Positions 1 through 11,700 of a DNA stretch of 64,000 nucleotides are shown piece after piece (position 1 is the stretch's first letter; the number at the start of each line of letters is the position of its first letter). Made by a program: the position numbers and the translations under genes. The notes beneath the pieces are model-generated. The model did no database searches and was not told the origin of the DNA. It saw nothing but the letters and a program-made list of their open reading frames with translations. The stretch comes from Lineus longissimus (Eukaryota > Nemertea > Pilidiophora > Heteronemertea > Lineidae): assembly GCF_910592395.1 (NCBI RefSeq), contig NC_088313.1, positions 6,944,501-7,008,500 on the forward strand, written 5' to 3'.

Positions 1-619
1 ATATTTGGAGCTTATTTTTACATGATCAGATCGAAATTTTACGGTAGTTTAGAAATCAGTCGCATTTCCGATTCAACAATCTATATTTTAGAACAACCCA
101 GTCATACCTCGCCTCCAGTGTACATTACTGATCTCCCAAATATGGGCATGCACGTCACGACACGCCCACCACACACCCATAATATGCACCAATCAGCGCT
201 CCGCTTACTACGCCACCACACGGGGCCTAATTGAACTACGGAGCGGTGTGATCATACAGGGTGATACAGAGAAGATTGACTACATCATGCAGTACCGGCT
301 GGCACTTATCCGTACATCTTAAGCATGACAAAAAACGTATAAGAAGATTTATTACCGAAGGATTTAGCCGGATTTTGAAATGAAAAATGAGAAACGAATT
401 CCTTCACGGTGAGCGATTTCGTACATTTTCATGTACACATCGGGATGTAGAGATATTTTCGTGATGTCACCAGTTCTAAGCGGACACATTTTTTAGTGAT
501 TCCCGAGTGCATGTTTGTCCTATCTACCAAGCTTAATCAGAGCATCATATATACAAAATGATTCTTAGGAATTAGTCGCAGATCCGTTTTAATATTCCAT
601 ATTTTGGAAAAACCCAAAC
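1..619. other. Non-coding, nothing recognised
   Basis: No exon-like or transposon-like coding signal seen on either strand. Confidence 0.4.
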
Positions 620-724
620 GTCCTCCGGGTAGGCCTAGTGACCGGCTAGTGACCTAGGCTTGGTAAGGGCAGTATAGGCCTACCCATGATGTCACTAGCC
701 GGTCACTAGGCCTACCCGGAGGAC
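620..724. repeat. Perfect 34-bp inverted repeat (hairpin)
   Basis: Arms 620-653 and 691-724 are exact reverse complements, starting GTCCTCCGGGTAGGCCTAGT, around a 37-nt loop. The termini look like a tiny foldback element. No target duplication is obvious. Confidence 0.9.
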
Positions 725-865
725 TGTTCCACCATTTTTTCAAAGAGCCTGCTAATAAATAAGGATACAAGAATTCCCATTTCTTTTACAAGGGAAGCCT
801 TTATTTTAACAATATAGACATCTTCAGCATACGTCCTGGAACCCTAGTTACATTGTATATTGAAA

Positions 866-910
866 TATTGAAAGTCAGTATATTGAAAGTCAGTATATTG
901 AAAGTCAGCT
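866..910. repeat. 15-bp tandem repeat, three units
   Basis: TATTGAAAGTCAGTA is repeated three times; the last unit has a two-base change. Confidence 0.85.
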
Positions 911-1066
911 GGGACGAGATTGGCAGTTGGAAGGTTATAAATTGTGGAAGGAACGCACCCGATTTCACGCGGTAATTGCAGTGATTCCACGGTTCAGTAC
1001 TGACTATTCCATGGTTTCGCACAGGTTACATGGTTTCACTGATTGCAAGTTTTATCAACTACCATT

Positions 1067-1687
1067 TTAAAATGCGTTTCCAAAGTGAATGCATGAGGAC
1101 AACCCATTTGTGTCGTATATCACTGGCAACGCCCGATTCCCCTGATTCTGCAGGATGTTAAATCAGGCATTTTATTTCTTGAAATAAATCATAAGCGTCG
1201 CATTTGCTTCTAGCTCTGTTCACCATCCCAAACGGCAATATTGCCAATTGGGCCGGACAATCACGAAAAACCCCAAATATTATACATTTCTTCCTCAATA
1301 ATTCTTACAGAGACCATTCTCCCATGAAAGACAGTTGCTTACGCTACACAAAAACTTTAAAAAAATCTAGGGTCAACCATTGAACTTTTGAGATTATTAT
1401 GTTGAATTTTGCGAAAAACGCACCAACTGGCACTGGACGGCATTTCAACACGGGGCCGACGCACATCCCAAGTTCAGTGTACACATACGTCGGCAACACC
1501 AGTATAAATGCGTAGTTTCTTGTTAGCCGCCTATTGAGTAGCGCTCTAGGTTTCAGAAACTCCAAAAAAACATGTCTTTGCCAAAACAACTGCTGAATCA
1601 ACACTGACATACTGTAAGGACCGACAAATCAATGATTTTAGAAACTACGGCCGCGCATGGATAAAAAAACACTCCCTAAATGAGACC
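1067..1687. mobile_element. 5'-truncated copy of a GGTCTC-ended MITE
   Basis: Matches 2546-3169 base for base over most of its length and, inverted, 24881-25500. It lacks the left terminus and ends in TGAGACC at the right. No coding capacity. Flanked on the right by TTAA. Confidence 0.85.
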
Positions 1688-1691
1688 TTAA

Positions 1692-2467
1692 GGTAAGGTT
1701 GACATTACCCTGACAGCCTTTTTTTAACATATGATAAAACTGCAGCCTCCTACAAGTCTCCTGATACCCGACAATACTGGTTTCCTCAAAAGGAAAGGTT
1801 GGAACGACCATCTAGAAATATTATATGTACTATGACAATCTGCTCAAATTGTGTCATACTTAGCATCCCATACGTCGAAATATATAGAACGCCTCAATTG
1901 TGCAAAATAATCACGTTCAGGTCAATCACATACTGCAAAACATGCATATTCTTATCCGGAAAGAATCAAGCTATTCATATATTCAACATATATCATATAG
2001 AAGCATATATGTTTAGTCCTTGGGCAAGGCAATTCATGCCTTGTGCCACCGCAGTGTTCACATTTGGCGGAAACTGCACTTAAAACAGGTACCCCTTTAA
2101 GCGCAACTGGTCTTTTTGCATTCGCGCTGCAAGCAAAACTGACCTTGGGAATGCCGAACAGATTGTATTTTCAGGTAGTCAAGGCATTTCTTTGTAATGT
2201 GTGCAAAAAGTCGGACTGGATTCTCTAAGAGGACACCTCCGTTGTCATGAGATACCAAATTTGATGAAAAGGGCCGAGTTTCACCTCGGGCATACTGAAA
2301 ATGCGTTGAAGAAAACGATGACGCACTGTTGTTTCAAACGGCGCTCTGTTTACCAATATTGCATATTTCATATAGATTTCTGTTGGAAATTATTCAAATT
2401 ATTCATAGCTACGTGGTTAAGTTGAAATTAATAGTTTCTGAGCTCATGAAAATGTCGTCGTTACGTC
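1692..2467. other. Non-coding spacer between two MITE copies
   Basis: AT-rich, no recognised feature. Short open frames here look fortuitous. Confidence 0.4.
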
Positions 2468-2471
2468 TTAA

Positions 2472-3169
2472 GGTCTCGTTAGGGAGTTTTTCCCAAATGT
2501 ACGCGATGATGACGTGCCCCATTAACAGGACGTAACATCTATTTCAAAATGCGTTTCCAAAGTGAAGGCATGAGGACAACCCATTTGTGTCGTATATCAC
2601 TGGAAACGCCCGATTCCCCTGATTCTGCAGGATGTTAAATCGGGCATTTTTTTTCTTGAAATAAATCATAAGCGTCGCATTTGCTCCTAGCTCTGTTCAC
2701 CATCCCAAACGGCAATATTGCCAATTGGGCCGAACAATCAGGAAAACCCCAAATATTATACATTTCTTCCTGAATAATTCTTACAGTGACCATTCTTCCA
2801 TGAAAGACAGTTGCTTACGCTACACAAAAATAAAAATAAAATCGAGGGTCAACCATTGAACTTTTGAGAAATGTTGAATTTTGCACAAATCAGCGAAAAA
2901 CGCACCAACTGGCACTGGACGGCATTTCAACACGGGTCCGACGCACATCCCAAGTTCAATGCACACATACGTCGGCAACAACAGTATAAATACGTAGTTT
3001 CTTGTTAGCCACCTATTGAGTAGCGCTCTAGGTTTCAGAAACTCCAAAAAACATGTCTTTGCCAAAACAACTGCTGAATCAACAGTGACATACTGTAAGG
3101 ACCGAAAAATCAATGATTTTAGGAACTACGGCCGCGCATGAATAAAAAAAAACACTCCCTAATGAGACC
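2472..3169. mobile_element. Full-length GGTCTC-ended MITE (698 bp)
   Basis: Ends GGTCTCGTTAGGGAGT and, inverted, ACTCCCTAATGAGACC. Terminal inverted repeats of about 15 bp with GG at the tip, as in Harbinger-type non-autonomous elements. The copy at 24881-25563 is flanked by TAT on both sides, a 3-bp target duplication in line with that assignment. Confidence 0.8.
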
Positions 3170-3183
3170 TCACGTCCGACGTC

Positions 3184-3329
3184 GTAACTGTGGGTGCGGC
3201 GCGTCATGAATGCAGGATCGGCCAACGCGCGGCCCATATGGAATGCGACAAAACTGTACCGGAACCAGAATGGTCATGGGTCTGCACAAATTTTTTCAGA
3301 TTCGATGGACATGATGGATATGTGAATTT
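3184..3329. repeat. 146-bp dispersed repeat, second copy at 63293-63435
   Basis: Both copies share GTAACTGTGG, TCATGGGTCTGCACAAATTT and TTCGATGGACATGATGGATA. The second copy lies in the first intron of the Harbinger transposase at the right edge. Origin unknown. Confidence 0.8.
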
Positions 3330-3612
3330 AGTTCAGAGACACCTTTACTTTAATTTCTTGATTTGTTTCGTGCAATTTTGATTTGTTGCTTGTTGTAAAT
3401 AACTATACATTACTGTTGTTCTGTAATCTTCTAACAAGGAGGAAATAAAGAAATATATATATCTCCCTCTGTCGTTCCCCCGCCTGGTCTTATTGAACGT
3501 AAATCAATCAATAACAGAACCAACACACCCTAGAAAAATGCCAAGTAAATCTTCGCTGACCCTATCGATCGCAATAGAACGCAGAAGGCCCACTACCCTT
3601 GTTCGTATACTA
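3330..3612. other. Non-coding spacer
   Basis: Nothing recognised apart from an AATAAAG-type string near 3440. Confidence 0.35.
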
Positions 3613-3937
3613 CTCTAAAACCTCCAATACAAGGAATGGGTCTCCGCCCCCTATCATTACAATGGAGGAGGGATTCTAAAACCTCAATATCGATTTTAAA
3701 GAGACGACACAATGGGCATCTTTTATCAGAACAAATGGGCCTACTTTTATCAGTGATGTTGATTTCGTTTTACTGTCAATGTCAGCCAAGATCAGAGCGT
3801 GATTATAACACATGTGACTCCATTTGCCCATGCAATTGACATGAAAGAATATTACCTGACTTCTTGGCCCATCCCGATTCAAAACCATTGTATTGATTGG
3901 GGGCGGAGCCTCATTCCTTGTATTCGAGGTTTGAGAG
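3613..3937. mobile_element. TA-flanked MITE with 40-bp inverted ends, copy 1
   Basis: Left end CTCTAAAACCTC..AATACAAGGAATG..CTCCGCCCCC; right end is its inverse (GGGGGCGGAGCC..CATTCCTTGTATTCGAGG). TA lies immediately outside both ends, as for Tc1/mariner superfamily insertions. A diverged copy is at 47030-47355. No coding capacity. Confidence 0.82.
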
Positions 3938-4048
3938 TATATTGATTATGTATAGACATAAAGCGGGCCAGGCCCCACATGGAAAATCAACTATCTTTTT
4001 TTTAACTAAATTTGGACATGACCCTATAACCCTTTAGGTTGGCAGACA

Positions 4049-4350
4049 CCCTTGCTCGATTCTGCTCAATCTGGTCCTAGCAGGGCTTTTTGGCCCTCGC
4101 AAGGCACTCTGTGTGTCTCTGCCCTCGTAGGGCTATATTTTTAAGCCTTCGCAAGGCTGCCCTCGCAGGGCTAAAATGTTATATAAAACTTATACTCAAT
4201 AACTGCTGGACAAGAACGTAGCCAAAAACCAACACCCAACTCAACAGACCGGGCCTCAAACTTACACCTCAACCGGAGAACCCGAACCACGGCTTCTACC
4301 AAACAAGTGATCCACGATCAATGCTCGTTGCGCAGTGTCACTGACAGGTT
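4049..4350. repeat. Dispersed repeat with GCCCTCGCAGGGC palindromes, copy 1
   Basis: Carries at least four near-palindromes of the type GCCCTCGCAGGGC/GCCTTGCGAAGGC within 120 bp, then a unique tail (CCAACACCCAACTCAACAGA). An inverted second copy is at 18041-18322. Confidence 0.8.
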
Positions 4351-4384
4351 GAATGGTTTTTGCGCTGAACCTCACAGTCATCAT

Positions 4385-5382
4385 ACGGTTGCTGACTGGT
4401 CAGTACTCTTTTTAAAATTGAATAGTAAACGTAACTAATTATAGTTATGCTTCACTACTCTGGTAGTTGCTATTGTACTGACTGTGGAATCAGTTGTTTT
4501 AACTATCAAAATGGTAATTCTTAGCCATTTCTATTGGTAGCTTTACTACCTTTTTTAGTTGGAATAACTAATTATTGGCTAGTTTTGACTTATTTCACAG
4601 TTGGTGCAATAGGAACTACCAATTTATAGTTGATTTTGCTTTTGCTGCTGGAGCCGTGTCCTTATGAACCAAGACTGTCGTTCCATGCCCACGCTTGGAA
4701 TCCTGACCACTCTAGAAGAGGCTGTGTCCATCGGCCGTTGTCATCTCACCTGTACCAGTGAGCCTTGCCTCAGCCATACCAACAATGTTCCACCTGTATC
4801 GCCAAATTCATACTCGAGCTGTTCGATCTTGCCTGCAGCATTCAGGTTCCCACATTCAGAGCTGAACGTTGCGATTCCATGGGACCCTCAATCGGGATTG
4901 GGGTAATCACATGAGTTAGCAGACGCTAGCTGACCTGACCATATATACTAACGTCGGGGGGGGGGGGACAAGACACAAAGAAAAATTGCAGCCGAAACCA
5001 TGAACATCAAAAATAACAAACGGCATGTAGGGCGGGCATGTTATTACTCCTTTCCTGATTAAGGGTTCGATCGAATCTCAATCACACTTCAACTTACTGG
5101 CAAGTGTCTTCTATCTCACCAATTAATCATGCTCATCAAGTGATCCCAAGAGGCTTGAAAGCCTCGTGTCTAAATGATCACCAGAACCACTTGCCATAAA
5201 AATACGACAACACACAAACCTAGAAAACGAGAAATAGAGGAGTGAAACAAAAATCGACCGCCCGCGAGGACGTTCTGGATAAAAAAGACCAGGTAATACT
5301 GGATTCCGCGAGGTGTCGCTTAGGGTGTATCGTATGCCTAGTTTGATCATTATGATTACATACGTGCGGTAAGAACATTTAG
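4385..5382. other. Non-coding upstream region
   Basis: Holds an imperfect foldback near 4460-4625 (GGTAGTTGCTATTG versus CAATAGGAACTACC) and a poly-G run near 4956-4968. No exon signal. Confidence 0.4.
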
Positions 5383-5713
5383 ATTGACATGACCTATTTA
5401 TTGTAATCTGTACCGATTTCTATCTGTTCTAAATTCATTTATCAAATTCATACATTATTGGAATACAAGCGCTGATGGTCGTCGTGTAGTTGACCGTTAG
5501 TGTGAAGTTAACTTGATCGCATTGGCATCAGGTGAATTCACTAGTTTTCAGCAATAATTTTCTTGAGTCAGCATTTTGATTTGCAGAAAAACATTTGAAA
5601 ACCTGCCCAACAGTCGGACTTACCGGTCAATGAACCTCAACATTGTTTTTCAATTCGTGTGTCACTCCGTACCTGATTTCGGCCAGACGTGAATGATGAA
5701 ACGTGGTGCCAAA
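5383..5713 (+). promoter_or_regulatory. 5' flank of the leader exon, duplicated at 27350
   Basis: The 5' flank and probable 5' UTR of the main gene match 27350-27550 plus 28653-28731, including the blocks TTTCAGCAAT..TTTTCTTGA, GCATTTTGAT and TCAACATTGTTTTTCAAT. Promoter activity is inferred from position only; I see no clear TATA box. Confidence 0.5.
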
Positions 5714-5774
5714 ATGGAAGTTATTTACATCGTTTTTATTTGCTATTTGCTGCAGGCATTTGTGGCTAGTGACG
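5714..5774 (+). CDS. Exon 1: signal peptide
   Basis: Starts [16 protein letters not shown] and reads to VASD before a GTAAGT donor at 5775, leaving phase 1. The hydrophobic stretch followed by small residues is a typical cleaved secretory signal. Two further in-frame ATGs lie upstream (5693, 5696) and would add MMKRGAK. I chose 5714 because the paralogous leader at 28732 conserves this ATG but not the upstream ones. Confidence 0.8.
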
Positions 5775-8700
5775 GTAAGTAGGTATTAGCGTAAGGACTT
5801 TCTCTGAATGCATGTTCCATGTTCAATAGAGCAATTGAAGTTGAAAAACGTAGTTTCGGTAAAGTGCTTGATATTGCTCAGTGTCCAACCCTTGTCTGGC
5901 GTGTCTGGGGAACACTTGTTTGTCCGGCGAGTGTAAACGTGGTATAGCCCTCATGTCTTGCTCTCCTTCGCTGGCTGCGTTTGGTCCTCATGCTAAGTCC
6001 TCTTGCGATGGACGTCGGTTATAGTGCAGTCTTGGAGAAAAGGGTTCAGTTGACAAAGTTTCCGAAATGACGTTAAAATGTTTTAATGTTTTTCCAGAGA
6101 CAGATTGTGGTTGGGGAGTCTGTAGCCAGGGATGCCACGCAGTGAGAGGGACTAAAGTCAACTGCACTTGCAACGAAGGCTTTAGTCGGGAATCCGACAA
6201 TTTCACTTGTAAATCAAATGGTATGTGCCATCCACTTTTTACTGGTCTTCGCTTAGTGACCAAACATAGTTTGCTCATTTCAGTAGCCATGGTGTCGAAA
6301 TTAAGTAACTTGTGTGTGTGTCCCTGTAAATTGACGTGGTGCATTAGATTTTGACATTTTTCTTCTGTGTTGCTTATTTCTCGACCTCAGATCCAGAATG
6401 AAATGTCCAAGTTTAATTTTTGGTAGTGAAGCATAGATCAATAGAAACAAATTTTAAAAATCGATCAGTAGTTTGCGTTTCAGAGCCTGAACCGTTGCGG
6501 CAAAGAATGAATTAAGATAGCCGATATGAAAAATATATTAGGCCGGCTTGCTTATATATTTTGCCAATATATATAGGTGCCAGGGAGATTTTACCTTGAT
6601 ACTACAGTGTAGGTGCATTAAACTCTATGGTCCGTATGCACCAGAGAGGATCAGATCAGATCATTTACACGAGAGGATCAGATCAAGCCTTGAGACCGAC
6701 TCCATTGAGTCGGTCTCAAATTTTGAGCCATGACTGGTATGCACCAGAGAAGATCAGGTTCAGCTTTACTGATCCGGCTCAGTTGATCTGAGCTTGAACT
6801 TGATCTTTCAGTGCAGTGACCTAGTTGTCAATTTCCTGGTTTGAACAGGCTGTGGCACTGGGCCCAGTACATGTTGACTGGGAGAACAGTTCTGTATGCA
6901 TGTGTTCGCATAGTTGTGAATGCAACCGCTATGTCTGAAAAAGGGGAAAAAACGAAGCAAACCGTACTCCGTTTTAGAAAGAAGCCTTTTATTGGAGCTA
7001 ATTGATGAACGGAAAGGTATTTTAGATAACAAGAAACATGAATCGATGGCTTCAAGGAAGAAGGAATTGGCATGGGATAGTATTACCACCAAGTACAATT
7101 CTGAGCAAAATGTCTGCAGACGTGACAAGGAACAGTTGAAAACATTTTGGAAAAATACCAAAATGAGAGCTAAGAAAGATGTAACCGAAGAGAAACGTGA
7201 ACGGATGGCTACGGGTGGTGGAAAACAACCTCCAACAGTTGATAGTTTCACCGAACGTGTTTCGACCATAATCCCTTCACAGGTAAAGCCTTTGAAAAAC
7301 CCGTACGACGATGATGCCGAGATAGAGATCATAGACTCATTCGATGAACTGCGTGACTTGCCTACATCACCAAGCTTACTGTCTCCTAGTTTGGGCTTAG
7401 GTGCCGCAACAGGAGCTGAACTCTGTTAATCCTACTCGGCTGCAACAGGACATACTGCAACATCATCTGCAACAATGAAGTCGGCAAGTTCTATCTGCGA
7501 TGTTGATAAACGTAGTACGACTCCAGTTCAGGCAATGGTTCCGAGTGTCCGCAGATCGCCAGGGGCATTTGTTGTTAGAGCAGGCCCCAGCAAACGTAGT
7601 ACGACTCCGGTTGAGGCAACGGTTCCAAGAGCAGGCCCCAGCAAAACGTCCGAAACAACTTCCGCACCTGGAAAGGAACGGCTGATCTTACTCGCAAACG
7701 AAGAACACGACGTGAAAATGACCTACTGGAAATTGAAAATAGGACATGCAAAACAGGAGCACGATTCCAGGATGCAAATGTGCCGGATGCAGATGGGGAT
7801 GTTGCAACAAGGTTCTACTTTTATTTACAGTGCAGATCACAGTTGACATACCGAGCTCATCGCACAGGCTGTGCGCAGCCAGTGCGTCCCGATACCATGA
7901 TGCACAAAACTGGTGCACAGCTGATGTTCTTGCGCGCACCTTGCAAGTGATATGTCAATTGTGACCAGCACATAAACTTGGAAACAGGATATTACCATTT
8001 TTACCGCAAAGTTGGTAAATATTTTGAAAACAGTTTTATTTGGAAATTCATTTCATTTCAGAGATGTTACAAATTCTGAAAGATTTAATAAAATTTTTGT
8101 AGTATACTCACATCTCCATTGTTTAATTGTTTTGTGCAAAATGTTGCTGAATAAAGGCTCTTCGAAATGCAAGGTCACGGCGATCTGGTGGGGGTGGTGG
8201 ATCATCTTCATATTCATCTTCCTCCACGTCATTGTTTTCAAAGTCGTCTGCCTCCCGTTGCTGTCTTGCATAATTATGCAGAACTGCTGTTGCAATAATT
8301 ATGACCAGGCCCCTGTCAAGCTTAACCCGAAGCTCGTTTCTCGAGCAAGGAAATCGCTTTTTCCACACTCCAAACACCCTCTCAATGGCAGATCGCGTAC
8401 GAGTTTGGAAATGGTTGTATCTTCTGCTTGCCTCATCACGTGGTTCTCTGATAGGTGTGAGAAGATACGTTCGGCAGCCGTATCCTTTGTCCCCGAGAAG
8501 TATTCCATAATTTATCTCCTCGTTTTCGAACCTCGTGCACATTGTGCTGTTATAGAAAATTCTGCTATCATGAGTAGAACCGGGCCAACGTGCAACGATA
8601 TTTGTAAATTCCATGTTTGGCCCACAAATTCCTTGAACGCTAATTGAAAAAGTACGTTTTCTGTTCCTGTAAAATTCGCCATCAATTTTACTTAGACAAG

Positions 8701-11700
8701 AGATTACCACGTGCACACAGTCAATTAACCCAATGACACCAGTAAATTCCGCAACTTCATAAAACTTGCGACGGAAACGGCGGCCAGTATCTTCGTCTGG
8801 AAACTGAATGAATCGTGGACGTAAGTTGGCAATGGCAACTGCTACTCTGTTGATTATACGGCTGACCGAGGACTGGTGGATACCAACAATGTCTCCTTCA
8901 TCTCGTTGGTACTTGCCGGATGCGAAGAAACGCAATGCCACCAGGAACTGCAAGTACGCTGGTATTGCATGATTCCTGTTTGTAGGGTGCTCAAGTTCTC
9001 CCTGGATTTGTTCCATAAATCTGTCATCCGAAACCTCTGCCGGAATTCTTCATCTTGGTACTCCTCAAATGGATTCTGCCGATTCTGACGTCGGGGAAGA
9101 CGCGGTTGCATGTCTCCTTCATCTAAATTCTCCATGGCATCATACAAGTCAACCAGATCCGCCATGATGGTATTGTACCGTGTGGAATCAACTTGATCCT
9201 TATGTTGAGCCGCACTGAGAGCAGGCTTGACTTTTGAATCAAAATGAGCCTGATACTCATGTTGATCCCTTCATGTGCATACCAAAAATGATTTTATCCT
9301 GAGTTTGATCTGGATCAACGCTTGATCTGCGGATTATCCTATCTGGTGCATACGGGCCTATTAGTATCAGCAAGTTTAGATCATTGGACTTTAATCCATA
9401 CCTGGTATCAGTTTAAATTATTCTAGCATGATCCCATTTTCTATCTTTCCCAGATGGGAGGAACCCCTTCCTCATTTTCTCCAGGCGACATGAAATTCTT
9501 CGCCTCGACATGAAAACGCGGGTAAACGTGGCGCTGGTTTCTGGTCTCAGGAACACGGTCGCTCTCGACCTCCACTACAAGAAGCAAATGCTGTTCTGGA
9601 CGGACCAACCTGGAATGACCAATCGAATCTCGAGCGGGACCATTGTATCAGACAGTAAGTCTTTGAAAGATTTTTATTTCCTTTATTCAGAGAGAGTTTA
9701 GGAGCCTGTTCGCCCATTGGAGGGCGGTGGCATACTAGTTAAATCGGCCGTGATTTGGCGGCCGCTTAATCATTGTTAAAAGCGTGCCGCTAAGTTTGCC
9801 CTGGTAGGCTTATGCAGCAGTCAACCAGATCCCTGTTTGCAGTGATTCATTTCATCAGCTAGACCACTGGTTGCCTTTAAGCGAATTTCGCTCGAGCGAT
9901 GCAATGACCTTCCCGCGCCTCAGTCGGTTTCAAAGCAATTGATACATCATCAAATCATACGCGAGTTTCTGAATGAGACCCTATTACGGGCTCTATTGTC
10001 CACATGTTCATCAGGCCAGCCGAATATATTTTGCTAACTGCTCTTATCTGCACCGAACTTTTAAACAGGATGTGAGAAGGTTTATTTTCACCGCCCGAGA
10101 AGTTGTAAAAAGTAGGCTGAATCGCTGGTGGTGCGAAATCCCCCATTACATGCAAATGATGAACCGCATTCAACCGTGCTCCTCGATTGTGCACCTCAGC
10201 GGTTAAGCTAATTGAATAGTCTGGTGGGTAACATCTTTTTTTTAGAGATTGACTCTACAAAAACAGTCCAAAGAGGAAATTATTGGTAGGTTTAAATTTC
10301 ATATTGATACATAATTAATCGTCTTCCTCACATCAAAGTGAATAGCAACTTAGCGAGACTGAGAGGAGATACCAACAGAATGCACGACACTCAATATAGC
10401 TACTGCACAGCAGAATTATACATGACTTGTACGCTAATAGCTTATTGCCTAAGTTATAAACTTTCAATCAGAATTTCAATCAGAAACGCTTCTCTAGTAA
10501 TAATCGCAGCACGGTGATATTTTGTGGAAATGAAAGTTTCCACCTGTAGTTAAGCAAATTATCCACATGTTTTTAATAATAATAATAATAGGTATTGGAT
10601 CAGGATAGTACAAGGGTGAAAGAACAATTCAGTTGGTGTGTACTACTCATCACTTCCGGTATTATGTGGGTGAGTTCAACTGTTAGAAAATGAAAGAGTG
10701 CCGATCAGGGAGATCTGATCATATCAGGGTAGTGGCAAGAAGCCACCAGTGAAAAAGTGCAAAAAATGTGAAAGAACTGTGGGACCTGAAAATGTTATTG
10801 TTATTGTTAGGATGGATTCAATTGGGGTCACGGCCGGTTTAAAGACCAGCTGCCCGAGAGTCTGTCTTCATCCCTGAAAAATAGAAAGCGAGATGCATTA
10901 TATATTAAGTGAGTACTGATAGAATTGCAACTTAGATTAGGGACGATATTATTGAGCAGCTAGGCAACTCTAAGAGAAAGTAAAAATGGGAATGACACCA
11001 ACACAGTAACAATGCTAGGTCACCAGCGGTTGACCTAGTACTAAGTAATGATTAATGAATCTTACGATGGAAGGCGAATATTTTAATGTATGTAGGAAAA
11101 ATGAGAGATACAATGCTGTCGCCCTTCCTGGCTGGAAGCTGGGACTAACCCTGCTTCCAAGCAGAAGACTAGTTCACTAGTTCGAAACTTCGTTATGGCA
11201 AAAGACAAGTTGGTCATCTCCATCGATGTGGCAGAAGGCATCGGTGTGACACCAAACGATTAGAAACGTGTTTAAATCATTTGTGAGACGGTAGAACCCG
11301 TAGTCAGTTTGGATGATATTTCTAAGATATGATTTGAATAGCAACAGGGAGTCAGTGGGGCCGGAGCTAAAGCTCTTATTCGAAAGGGCTTTGTAGGTTG
11401 CTGATTTGGACAAAACAAAGATGAGATTTAGCTGCTTCTTGGCAGTTGTGTTTGGTGACAATAGAAATACGTAATCTTCTGGACAAAATACATAGTCTGT
11501 GTCAAGACCACTAGCGAGTCGAATCACAAGTGGAGGAGCACTCCAAGAATGAGTGCTTTGGATCATCGTAAGCAGAGCAGAAAAGACAGTCTGGAGTTCG
11601 GGCAAAGCCAGCATCACAGTGGAATACTTGGTTGGCTATGGCACCATGAGAAATCCACCATTGCACGTCCCCATGCTCTTTTGAAATGGTAGAAGTGTTA

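Larger units (their letters stand above)
6629..9358. mobile_element. PIF/Harbinger DNA transposon 1 (2730 bp)
   Basis: Ends GGTCCGTATGCACCAGA and, inverted, GGCCCGTATGCACCAGA, flanked by the 3-bp duplication TAT (6626-6628, 9359-9361). Carries the two convergent genes of an autonomous Harbinger: a Myb/SANT-like protein on + and a DDE transposase on -. Both are broken, so the copy is inactive. Lies in intron 2 of the LRP-like gene. A second terminus-like block (GGTATGCACCAGAGAAGATC) sits at 6737. Confidence 0.92.

Noticed and set aside
4956-4968. Poly-G run as a G-quadruplex (also poly-C near 62494-62516)
   Set aside because: Single homopolymer tracts; could also be assembly or sequencing artefacts.
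6067-6097. ATG just upstream of the EGF exon as a gene start
   Set aside because: A clean acceptor at 6096-6097 and the phase match with the leader exon show that it is intron sequence.
8012-8647. Long + strand open frame
   Set aside because: Antisense shadow of the Harbinger 1 transposase.
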